Positions 25,250 through 35,033 of a stretch of 64,000 nt of DNA are shown in pieces. A model generated the notes under the pieces. It was not told where the DNA came from and made no database searches. It was given only the letters and a program-made list of their open reading frames with translations. The stretch is from Sipunculus nudus. Lineage: Eukaryota; Annelida; Sipuncula; Golfingiida; Sipunculidae. The number at the start of each line of letters is the position of its first letter. Position 1 is the stretch's first letter. A program made the position numbers and the translations under genes. The stretch covers positions 182,501-246,500 of the forward strand of contig CM049309.1 in assembly GCA_026874595.1 (NCBI GenBank), read 5' to 3'.

Positions 25250-26109
25250 CAGATTTGGGTCCGAGTACTTTTAAAGTACTTGAGTACAAGTACTGAGTAC
25301 TTTAAAAGTACTCGAGTACAGGTATGAGTACTTTTGCACTTTTTTTCAAAAGTACTCGAGTATGAGTACCAAGTACTCAAAATGTACTCATGAGTACTTT
25401 AATGAGTACTTTTTGTAACCAAACTTGTGTAATGATGTTATTAAATTAAATATATTCTCAGAAAGTTAAAAAATATTTTTATTAATGAAAACCCAGTACA
25501 AAATAACAATATATACAATGTTGTGTTATGCTTAATCAAAGTACTTAGGCGAAATGCAAACTCTAGGGCATATAAACAGGCCATAAACAGTTGAAATATA
25601 TCAAAGCATTAACTTATTAAAGTAGACCGTTTGCTTTGAAGAAACATCTGATAACAATTCTAATAATAATAACAACCATATGTTATTACTTATATAATAT
25701 CAACTTATGAATAATATGTGGCTGTAGCCTAATGCAGATATTTAATGACAACTGGTATATGTGAAAATAGTATAAAACAACATATCTGTCAGACTGACCA
25801 TGTCATTCATCATGTGTAATAATTTATGAGTATTAACAACAGTTACGTCAGTGATTATTGCAATAAGGAATGAGGCAATAGTTATGCAAAATATGAACAG
25901 AATATTATAGGTTTTCAAAGTTAGTTAGAGTAATACTGACAGACAGACAGACAGTTTATTATTATAGTGGCATGTAACATACATGATTTACACTTAATCA
26001 TAGGCACATCAGTCAGTTACCCAGCCCTCCTTAGGCTTATATGTCACCTCAAGTATAAAGACAATAAAGACATAGTGGTAGACTTTTAACAATGATAAAC
26101 ATCATTAGA

Positions 26110-26602
26110 ATATACGGGCTGCGCATGTTCTGACAAATTAAGAGAAAAGTAAATCTTTCCTCTTGTTCCTAGAGCGGACCAAGTATTCAGCCAAAATCTT
26201 ACAACCACTATTCATTAAATAAACCAATCTGTTTTATCAAGAAGAGGAAATTGTGCATAATTGCAGGACGCTTTATCAAATAGATTTGTTCGGAGTGTAT
26301 GGTAAGCAGAACATTAAATAATGAAGTGTTTTTCATCTTCGACTCCACCATCATTACATATAGGACAAACCCTTTCTCCAATTTTAAGTTTCCTATATTG
26401 TTTTGTAACGTCATCTTAAATATTTTGAAATCTGCCAGTTTCTATTTACAGTGGGAGTATATCACATCTAAGCTGAGCAAGTAGTGATCTTTACTGTCGA
26501 GTCATAAACTTTTTAACATATACTTCTGTACTATATGTGGTTTTAAAACTGGTATAAGTTCTTAATTTAGGTGTTGATCGACATTGTTGGATCCATTTAT
26601 TG
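26110..26602 (-). pseudogene. LINE ORF2 fragment, C-terminal zinc-binding part
   Basis: The reverse strand encodes, with several stops, a pattern typical of the C-terminal zinc-binding region of many LINE reverse transcriptases: RSLLAQLRCDILPL, then CPICNDGGVEDEKHF and a downstream Cys. It continues the fragment at 33520-33850, from which it was separated by the F2 insertion at about 26602/33496. Recognised from memory of the family; no search was run. Confidence 0.6.
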
Positions 26603-27642
26603 TATCCGCCAAAACAGAGTTTTGCGGATACTATGTTTTCAGCTGCACGCCGCGGCCGCGGCCGCGTAGGTGTCCGGAGAACTCCTCCGTAACCGCTGGG
26701 CGGAATTTTACGAAACCAGGGATTATGTTCGGGTCACATGTGAACTGCTGCGCCCCAATTTTGTTTTGACCTCTGACCTTTCCTCTGCGTCCTTTGTGCG
26801 TCTGTTTCCACACATAAACCCACATATCTCGGGAACCGTTTGACCGATCAGGAAAATATTTTTGCACAAATGTAGCCCTTGGAGAGCTTAATAACATACA
26901 CCAAAAATGGTGGCGCCACCTGCAACCATGTTTGCACAGTGTCCATCTGTTCGTCTGCCTTGGGTTAAAATCACTCATATCTCTGCAGTGACTAGACTAA
27001 TTCACCTGAAATTCGGCATGCGTAAACATCCTGGATAGCTTTTCTGATTTTATGACAGGTGGCGCCACCTACATTCACGTTTACGCTGCAGACATCCAAG
27101 CTCATATCTCGGGAACCGTTTGACTGATCAGGAAAATTTTTTTGCACAAATGTAGCCCTTGGAGAGCTTTATAACATACACAAAAAATGGTGGCGCCACC
27201 TGCAACCATGTTTGCACAGTGACCATCTGTTCGTCTGCCTTGGGTTAAAATCACTCATATCTCTGCAGTGACTTGACTAATTCACCTGAAATTCGGCATG
27301 CTTATACACCCTGGTAGAATGCGCATGCGTGAAGGAGCGAGCAGAGAAGTTATAGTGCTCACATTTTTACTTGGATTTTAATGGATTTTACGCTCTTAAA
27401 TGGATTTTACAAGCACATGTTTTAGAAGACAAACTGTGATATTCCATGCATTCCCCTACACTGTGTTGTGGGGATGTTTGAGTGATATTTCAGCGACGGA
27501 AAAGTAAGTTTATCTATCATAACATTCAAGACGTCGCCCCTGGAAACTGTAAACATACCCCGCGTCCTGTTCTCTCATCTTCCTATGAACAGTCACTAAG
27601 ACGTTTTATCGAACTCATATTAGTGTATACGCAAAAGAAATC

Positions 27643-29532
27643 ATGTCTGACAAACTGATTCAACAATCTAACATGCTGCTCGATAGCTTGCCTGTGCCGA
27701 CAAAAGAAAAACTCGAGCAAGCCATCAGTGACGTCACAAATAACTGGAATACCACTGTTCATAATATGAAGAAGTGTGACCTAAACAAATTCAGGAAAAC
27801 AAAATGCAAGTCAGCAATCCAGGCAGAACTTGCCAATATAATCCCGTCAATACCAAAACCTGTACTTTCATGCAAAGCGTTATTCATATCTAATGGTATA
27901 AACAACAGAGTACAAACCAGATTGAGTGAAACCAGTGTTGCGGTCATCACTTCATCCCCAATTGAGAACAAAGGGTCAACAACAACAGACAACATCCTGG
28001 GGGATCTTTTCCAGAAGACCTCTCAAAATTCCAACTCAATGAGTCCATTACCTGAAATAACCTCATCAATACCTCAAGACTCTCCATTATCGCCAGCCTC
28101 TACGTCGCCTCCATCACCTCTGGATATTAGTGTAATGTCACACGCTGAGCTGAATGATAATACCCATTGCTCCCCTATTTCACACGCTGAGCTGAATGAT
28201 AACACCCATTGCTCTCCTAATTCATACAATGAGGTGAACACAAAATCAAACTGTGATAAACTAACACCCGATAAAGCTACATGTGAACGTCAGACACGTA
28301 ATACAAAAAAAAGAACATCATTTAAAGTGCAATCAAAACGCAACCTTGAAACCAAAGATCAAGAAGAATCATATTGCTCTAAGGACTGTGTATATGATCG
28401 CAAGTATGCTGATGAATCTATGGTTCGATGCTGCATCTGTATGAGCTGGTTCCATCCAGTATGTGTAGGAGAGGATAGTGGAACTCTTGGCATCTGGACG
28501 TGTATAACGTGCAGAAACTATCCACACAAAATCAACCTCCTTGCTACCCGCCTTGAGTCGCTAATTGAGATAAACATAGCCCTTCAAACCCAGATTAATG
28601 CCTTCATGGAACGTATCACTCCATCGAACTCAACACGATGCTGTCAATGCAAATGTAACGTAACAACAAACTGCCTTTCGTCATCACCAGAAAATGATCC
28701 ACCCTCAACTCCAAAAATCAAGACCACTGCAACACAGACTACGCTGAATACCAGTACACCCATTACTCTTCTAAACTCCACACTATCAAATCCAACGAGG
28801 GAGGATTCGTCTGTAACAGCCTCAACTATCAGCTTCCGAGACGTAAACGCGTGTCCTAGCACAGACGCCTCCACAGAAGTACACAACGACTCCAATGTAA
28901 ACCCAGCAACATGCCATGTAAACAGAGCTCAGAAGAAATCAGGGAACTCTACGCCCAAGCCTTCACGCGAACACAAACAACACAAAACAAGGCCCTGCCA
29001 ATCCTCTTACGTAACTGTCCTGGGGGACTCAATGACAAAGAACTTGAACTCTTCTGACCTCTCCGAGGAAACCAAAGTCAATGTGCATGTGGACTCAAGT
29101 GTGTTTACTTTTGATCATGCTATTGATAGGATCAAGCAAGTCAAATCTGACCATCTTCTCATACACATCGGTACAAATCATGTAAGCAAAGAAAATGCAG
29201 ACACTAGCATTCGTAAGTTCCGTAAGATTGTGCCAATTATAAAACAGAATCCTAGTATTAAGCACGTCACAATTAGCACAGTGATTAGCAGACCCTCTAA
29301 GATATACTCTAAAAGAATAAGACTTCTGAATGCCGCACTAGAAATCTACGCTGAAAAAAACGGATGGACTCTGCTAATGAATGATAACCTTGGTCCATTT
29401 ACACTAAAATCTGACAACCTCCATCTAAACAAGAAAGGCTCAAAGGCATTCCGTTCGAATATATGTGATGTAATCAAAATCGCAACCTCTCTTAAAAATT
29501 TTCACAAGCAAACAGTAATAGAATTAACATGA
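27643..29532 (+). CDS. LINE ORF1 protein: PHD-like zinc finger and SGNH esterase
   Basis: 629 residues. Residues ~1-240 are Ser/Thr/Pro-rich with a small internal duplication (HAELNDNTHCSP twice, about 169-195). A PHD-like finger starts at Cys245 (CSKDC, then CCICMSWFHPVC, then CITC near 290) and is followed by a short helical/coiled stretch. The C-terminal third is an SGNH/GDSL-type domain: GDSM at 461-464 with nucleophile Ser463, GTN at 510-512, and Asp591/His594 in DNLHLNKKG. In CR1-like LINEs ORF1 binds the element RNA and the esterase is thought to aid membrane or complex interactions; catalytic activity here is inferred from the retained triad. It starts at ATG 27643 after a leader with several upstream ATGs. 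Its stop overlaps the ORF2 start. Confidence 0.92.
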   Translation: MSDKLIQQSNMLLDSLPVPTKEKLEQAISDVTNNWNTTVHNMKKCDLNKFRKTKCKSAIQAELANIIPSIPKPVLSCKALFISNGINNRVQTRLSETSVAVITSSPIENKGSTTTDNILGDLFQKTSQNSNSMSPLPEITSSIPQDSPLSPASTSPPSPLDISVMSHAELNDNTHCSPISHAELNDNTHCSPNSYNEVNTKSNCDKLTPDKATCERQTRNTKKRTSFKVQSKRNLETKDQEESYCSKDCVYDRKYADESMVRCCICMSWFHPVCVGEDSGTLGIWTCITCRNYPHKINLLATRLESLIEINIALQTQINAFMERITPSNSTRCCQCKCNVTTNCLSSSPENDPPSTPKIKTTATQTTLNTSTPITLLNSTLSNPTREDSSVTASTISFRDVNACPSTDASTEVHNDSNVNPATCHVNRAQKKSGNSTPKPSREHKQHKTRPCQSSYVTVLGDSMTKNLNSSDLSEETKVNVHVDSSVFTFDHAIDRIKQVKSDHLLIHIGTNHVSKENADTSIRKFRKIVPIIKQNPSIKHVTISTVISRPSKIYSKRIRLLNAALEIYAEKNGWTLLMNDNLGPFTLKSDNLHLNKKGSKAFRSNICDVIKIATSLKNFHKQTVIELT

Positions 29533-32468
29533 ACAGTACCCCTTACAACGAGAGTTACTTACCTGGTCTCAACAATGACGGGTTCATTCCCGATTACCAA
29601 AACGTGCCTTCCTCAAACACGCATGATGATGGTACCTCAATTGAAACACTCCAACAATGTATCCGAAAGAAGAATGGCCTAACTATAATCCACTTAAATG
29701 TAAGAAGTCTTCCTCCCAAGTTCGACGAATTAGTGCTCCTCTTAAAGGTTGGTTCGGTCCATGTAGTATGTCTCACTGAGACTTGGTTGGACGATAGTAT
29801 CGCAACCCATGAAATCGAAATCCCAGGGTATACTCTCTACCGAAAAGACCGAAATAGACATGGTGGAGGTGTTGCCATTTATGTACAAAGTTCCTTGCAA
29901 TCTACCGTATGTCCTTTTATTTCTAATCATCATCTAGAAGTAATCTGGGTCCAAATTCAATGGAACAGACGTAACTCTCTGATCGGGTGTATATATAGAC
30001 CGCCTCACTCTGACAAAAGTTATTTACAACTTCTCTTCGATAACATTAGCCTTGCTATGGCTAAACATGTTCATACAGTGATCATAGGCGATTTTAATAT
30101 TGATTTTAATAACCCCAAAGCGTCTATAAATGTTGAGTTGGTGAATATGGCCACATCATACAACCTTCATCAACTTATAACCTCCCCAACTCGAGTCACC
30201 GCAACCTCATCCAGTACGATAGATTTGATTTTTACAAATACACCCGGTATTCACTCATCATCCGGCGTTATTCCGTGGTCACTTAGCGATCATTATATTA
30301 TTTTTACCCGGCTCTCAGGAGGCAGTTGCCAAAAAGGAACCAAATTAGTGAGAGTTAGGTCCTTTAAGAAATTTGATCCCCTTGCCTTCAAGCGGTCCAT
30401 TCAGTCATCATTAACATTTCACTGTCTTCCCGATGTAAATGATGTCATCTCAGCCTGGAATCTATGGCGTGATGAATTTCTGACCATATGTAATAAACAC
30501 GCACCTTTTAGAACGTTTAGAGTTAGAAATAATAGACACAATCCCTGGATGTCACCTGATATCCAGCGTCTAATATATAACCGAGAACGCATTCGTAAAT
30601 CTGCTGTGTCAAATAATGATCCACAGCTGTGGGCACAGTTCAGGCGGTTACGTAATCGGGTCACTTGCATGATCCGTCAACTGAAACGTTCCTATTATAG
30701 ACACAAGGCACAGTCATCAAAATCTCCCAAGGAGATTTGGCAGTCTTTAAAACACGTGATCAATCCAGTTAGCCGGGGTCAAGATAGTCCAGATCTAACT
30801 GCGGATGACCTGAATGACTTCTTTGCCTCAGTTGGAAAAACTTTAACCAAAGCATTTACCAAAGATGTTGTGCAGGACCAACCTGATTTTACTGATTCTC
30901 GGTTTTCAATCCCTCAAATGAGCCAACAGGATGTCGTGAAACTTCTAGTCGCATTTAAGAATAAACATGGAATTGATGTCCTTAATATGCCGGGGTTCTT
31001 ACTTGGAGAGGTCGCGGTCATCTTAGCGCCATCGCTGACACATATTCTTAACTTATCACTCAGTACAGGAATAGTTCCTCCTGACTGGAAGTGTGCAAGG
31101 GTGGTACCCATTTATAAGGGTAAAGGGAAACTTTCTGATACTAACAATTACCGGCCAATTTCGATCACCAGCCATGTGATTAAAATCTTAGAGAAGCACA
31201 TTAAACGTCATCTCCTTAATTACTTAAACCACAAACGCTTGATATCTCCTGAACAAACTGCCTTTCTTGCAAACAACTCTACCCAAACTGCATTACATAG
31301 AATAGTTGATAATTGGCTGACAGTTATGAACTGCGGACGTGTAAACTCCATATGCTTTCTCGACCTTAAAAAAGGTTTTGATTCCCTAAATCACGATATA
31401 TTATTGGGTAAATTAAAACAGTATGGCGTAAATGGAAATTCGCACACCTGGTTTTATAATTATTTATACGACCGAAAGCAGTTTGTCTGCTTCAATAACT
31501 ATAATTCTGAGGTAAAAACAATCGATACAGGTGTACCACAAGGCACTGTACTTGGACCCATTCTTTTCTTACTATATCTTAATGACTTGCCCGATAATGT
31601 AACAGACGCAAAATGCTCGATTTATGCTGACGACATCACGCTATACGCAGACGGCATCGATCGCGAATCAGCACAACATAAGTTACAGGCTGCTGTAGAC
31701 CAAGTTACTAAATGGCTTAATAAAAACAAACTAATTGCAAACGCCACAAAATCAGCTACTATGCTTGTGAGTTCCAAGCAACGCAAACAATCAAATTCAT
31801 TACAAATAATTATCGATAAAGATATTGTCCCGAATGTCGATGAATTTTCTCACCTTGGCTTGATCATTGACGCCCATCTCACATGGAAATCTCACACTTC
31901 TACCGTTTTTAAAAAGCTATGTTGCAAAATTGGACTTTTACATCGGCTCAGCAAATTTCTACCACAGAAGTTTTTAGTCACCATATATCACGCCTTTGTT
32001 CAACCCTCAATAGATTATAGCCTAACAGTATGGGGCAGCTGTCCCAGCACATTCCGTGCCGCAATCCAACAAATGCAGTGTCGTGCGGCTAGGATAATAA
32101 CAAAAAATTACGACCCAACACAAAGAAGTTTAGATTTAGTGAAAGAAATAGACTTAATGACAATTGAACAGCGATATTTGTACCTCCTATCTATTTTAAC
32201 CTATAAATGCATAAATGATTTAGCCCCTTCATATTTATGTAAGAATTTTCATATGGTGAAGGGCATTCATAATTATTCGACGCGGTTAACCGAAAATAAA
32301 AACTGTATCCTTCCGAAACCGCGTATTGAAGCCTTCAAGGCTACCTCTTTTTATGCAGGCAGTACTCTATGGAACTCCCTTCCTCGACACATTAAGTTTG
32401 CTTCTAATTTGCAGCATTTTAAAAAATTATCACGTTCGTACTTCTCCGATTTTACAATGATGTCATAA
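29529..32468 (+). CDS. LINE ORF2 protein: APE endonuclease and reverse transcriptase
   Basis: 979 residues, full length, no stop. The N-terminal ~270 residues are an apurinic-type endonuclease: LNVRSLP, CLTETWLDD, GGGVAIY, IGDFNIDF and LSDHYI carry the catalytic Asn, Glu, Asp and His. The reverse transcriptase follows with VPIYKGKGK, NNYRPISI, FLDLKKGFDSLNH, GVPQGTVLGPILF and the catalytic box YADD. The C-terminal region ends in the usual WNSLP motif. It nicks target DNA and copies the element RNA in place. ATG at 29529-29531 overlaps the ORF1 TGA as ATGA, so translation probably depends on termination-reinitiation. Confidence 0.95.
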   Translation: MNSTPYNESYLPGLNNDGFIPDYQNVPSSNTHDDGTSIETLQQCIRKKNGLTIIHLNVRSLPPKFDELVLLLKVGSVHVVCLTETWLDDSIATHEIEIPGYTLYRKDRNRHGGGVAIYVQSSLQSTVCPFISNHHLEVIWVQIQWNRRNSLIGCIYRPPHSDKSYLQLLFDNISLAMAKHVHTVIIGDFNIDFNNPKASINVELVNMATSYNLHQLITSPTRVTATSSSTIDLIFTNTPGIHSSSGVIPWSLSDHYIIFTRLSGGSCQKGTKLVRVRSFKKFDPLAFKRSIQSSLTFHCLPDVNDVISAWNLWRDEFLTICNKHAPFRTFRVRNNRHNPWMSPDIQRLIYNRERIRKSAVSNNDPQLWAQFRRLRNRVTCMIRQLKRSYYRHKAQSSKSPKEIWQSLKHVINPVSRGQDSPDLTADDLNDFFASVGKTLTKAFTKDVVQDQPDFTDSRFSIPQMSQQDVVKLLVAFKNKHGIDVLNMPGFLLGEVAVILAPSLTHILNLSLSTGIVPPDWKCARVVPIYKGKGKLSDTNNYRPISITSHVIKILEKHIKRHLLNYLNHKRLISPEQTAFLANNSTQTALHRIVDNWLTVMNCGRVNSICFLDLKKGFDSLNHDILLGKLKQYGVNGNSHTWFYNYLYDRKQFVCFNNYNSEVKTIDTGVPQGTVLGPILFLLYLNDLPDNVTDAKCSIYADDITLYADGIDRESAQHKLQAAVDQVTKWLNKNKLIANATKSATMLVSSKQRKQSNSLQIIIDKDIVPNVDEFSHLGLIIDAHLTWKSHTSTVFKKLCCKIGLLHRLSKFLPQKFLVTIYHAFVQPSIDYSLTVWGSCPSTFRAAIQQMQCRAARIITKNYDPTQRSLDLVKEIDLMTIEQRYLYLLSILTYKCINDLAPSYLCKNFHMVKGIHNYSTRLTENKNCILPKPRIEAFKATSFYAGSTLWNSLPRHIKFASNLQHFKKLSRSYFSDFTMMS

Positions 32469-32750
32469 TCTTATCACAGCACGAAATTGTTTTAGATGTA
32501 ATCGTTGCTCTTACCGCTGTTAGTACCGTCCCTTTTATTAATTTTATGATATTATCATTCCTTTGTAATGATTTTACAGTCTCATTATGTCTTTTATATT
32601 TCGCATTGTACATGTACTTTTATGTATTTTTATTATCATGTTCCATTGTTTATAATATCTTGTATATCTTGGAAGAGGGCCCTGCTTATAACAGAATTCT
32701 TATTCTGGTACAGGCCACCCTTCACAATATTATAATAAATAATAAATAAA
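32469..32750 (+). other. 3' UTR and A/T-rich simple tail of the CR1-like LINE
   Basis: Nearly identical to 16298-16587. It ends in AATAAATAATAAATAAA rather than pure poly(A); the truncated copy has a longer (ATAA)n run. Simple-sequence tails are common in CR1-like LINEs and differ from the poly(A) of the L1-like element at 62610. Confidence 0.85.
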
Positions 32751-33519
32751 TGGCTTTTCTGATTTTATGACAGGTGGCACCACCTACATTCACATTTACG
32801 CTGCAGACATCCAAGCTCATATCTCGGGAACCGTTTGACCGATTGGGCCAAAATTTTGCATGTGTATAGATCTCACATAGCTCTTCATCATACGCAAAAC
32901 TGGTGGCGCCACCTGCAGCCATTTTTGCACAGTTCCTGTCTGTTTGTCTGCCATGGGATAAAATCACTCATATCTCGGCAGTGGTTTGACATATCTGCCT
33001 AAAATTTTGCAGGTTTATACATCCCCGACAGCTCTCTTGATTTTATGACAGGTGGCGCCACCTGCATTCTAGTTTATGCAGCAGACATCCAAGCTCATAT
33101 CTAAGGAAACGTTTGACCGATTGGGCCAAAGTTTTGCATGTGTATAGTTCTCACATAGCTCTTTATCATACGCAAAACTGGTGGCGTCACCTGCAACCAT
33201 TTTCGCTCAGCATCCATCTGTTTGTCTGCCACGGGCTAAAATCACTCATATACATGTAGTGGTTTGACTTATCTGCCTTATATTTTGCATATGTATACGA
33301 CTTGGACGGCTTTCTGGATTTTGTGGTGGGGGGGGGGGGGGGGCACCCTACATACACAATTTGGCTGCAGACATTCATGATAATATGCAACACTCTATTT
33401 CCCCTTGCCACTCAATCCATGCCTCACTTCACCCGTTCCACTCTGATTTAGGGGGATACACGTAGTCGCTTGTCGACTACCCGTATTCTAGTTTTGATAA
33501 TCGGAACGCAACTTTTGTT

Positions 33520-33850
33520 CCAGATTACGTAAGCAGCATGGCACCATTTCATTATAATTATGTGTGTAATAAATCAATGGAATTGAGTATCTTCTCCACA
33601 TCTGAGCATGCACCAGTTATCTGTGACTTGGTTATAATCCCAAATGAATACTTTCTTGGTCAGTCTACTATTATCCATATCACACAAGTGATTCCAAAAA
33701 CTTATTATATTGATGAAACAACATTGTCCACATGTTAACCATCCAATGTCACCATTTAGAGCTGCAACTGGACAAAACTTGTGAATACCTAAAAAGTTAC
33801 TCAGTGCTCTGTTTTGAATCTTATCACATGACGGGGATTTTGTATATCTA
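33520..33850 (-). pseudogene. LINE ORF2 fragment, post-RT region
   Basis: The reverse strand encodes KIQNRALSNFLG, FCPVAALNGDIGW and MDNSRLTKKVF, a run I recognise from the region after the RT domain in invertebrate LINE ORF2 proteins. A stop and loss of similarity follow near 33550. The reading continues at 26602-26110, on the other side of the F2 insertion. It is a relic inside the hAT-like element. Confidence 0.6.
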
Positions 33851-34860
33851 GTAATATATAATATTACAATTGATAGAAAAGAAATTTGAATTAGTAATGG
33901 TTAAAGTACTCCTAGTAATAGAATAATAACTATCACTTTGCCATTACAACCCTAGGCTAACACATCTGATGAATTGAGTGTTTGTTTGAATAGGTTGATA
34001 GAACATAATGAAGGGCCCAGTGTAGTGTGATTAGTTAATGGTTTCATGGTCCAGTGGGCACTAGACCAAGGCTTTGGCTTGAGGTTAACCCCTGGTTTTC
34101 ATTGTTCATTCATTAAATAGGCTTGGTCATTAAACATTGGAGAAGTCCTTTGTGAGCATACACAGTATGTTGGGCAAGTTATTGTCAGCTGATAGTAGAA
34201 TGTGATGTCGAAGCCTATGTTGTAGCAGCTAACGGGTATATGGTCTGATAGTCACAGTTGAGTCTTAGTTGTGCCACTGAATGTGTACAGAGCTCATCAA
34301 AGACTGCAATTCCCACTGAAAATCTGCTAAACCTACACTCACTTTTAGTTTCATATTTAAATTAATTTAAGCTTGATTTGCCCAGGCCCCAAAGCACTGC
34401 TGAATTTATGTTATGATGAAGAGGTTCCGAGTATATTTATTTGTAATGAATGGTGGCAAATCTTAACTTTTTTATTTTAGGATCTTTCAAAAATTAGAAT
34501 TTTTCTCTTAAAATGTAACTCAGTATGAAATTGCTGATTTATTGTTTTATTGAACACTATGTTGTACTAATATTGCTGGAAATAAAGAATGCTGTATACA
34601 TGAATTTCATGAATGTATTAAAAATAAAATAGTTCAGTTTATCTATATTTTATATTAAATGAAAGTGTTTGTATTAGTAAAAGAAGCAAAGTAATAGTAG
34701 TAGTTATCAATGCTGTAATAGTTTCAGTTGTAGTAACAGATGGATTACTTTAAGTGCTATTATATATGATATTATATATGTTATATATTATATATATCTT
34801 TCTATAATATTCTTTAATAAACTATTACTAATATAATAAAATGAGATTAAAGTTTATTTA
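33851..34860. other. AT-rich interior of the hAT-like element
   Basis: No recognisable coding sequence; the same is true of 25420-26100 at the other side. A GACAGACAGACAG tract is at about 25939-25954. Confidence 0.45.
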
Positions 34861-35033
34861 GAAAAATATGAAATACCCAAAAGTACTCATGAAGTACTCA
34901 TGAGTACCGAGTACTTTCAAAGTACTCCAGTACAAGTACGAGTACTTTTGTGATTTTTAAAAAGTACTCGAGTACGAGTACTGAGTACTCAAAAAAGTAC
35001 TCATGAGTACGAGTACTTTTGGACCCAACTCTG

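Larger units (their letters stand above)
27315..32750 (+). mobile_element. Full-length CR1-like non-LTR retrotransposon
   Basis: 5.4-kb element with a ~328-nt leader, ORF1, ORF2, a ~280-nt 3' UTR and an (AATAAATA)n-type tail. The ends are fixed by the interrupted F2 unit: 5' flank ...CACCCTGG and 3' flank TGGCTTTTCTGAT join to match intact F2 units such as CATCCTGGATAGCTTTTCTGAT at 27028. ORF1 with PHD and SGNH domains plus an APE-RT ORF2 places it near CR1/L2-like LINEs. Both ORFs are uninterrupted and a 1-kb truncated copy at 15581 is nearly identical, so activity is recent. Confidence 0.93.
26603..33495 (+). mobile_element. Family F2 element interrupted by the CR1-like LINE
   Basis: Starts with the hairpin TATCCGCCAAAAC-AGA-GTTTTGCGGATA (26603-26630) and ends near TTCTAGTTTT (33495). 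Left half 26603-27314, right half 32751-33495; without the LINE it is about 1.45 kb. The core is tandem: CATCCAAGCTCATATCTC starts at 32808 and 33086, a 278-bp period, and each period holds two GGTGGCGCCACC palindromes (26909, 27058, 27189, 32902, 33051). A G-rich run lies at about 33327-33342. It encodes no protein. Confidence 0.8.
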
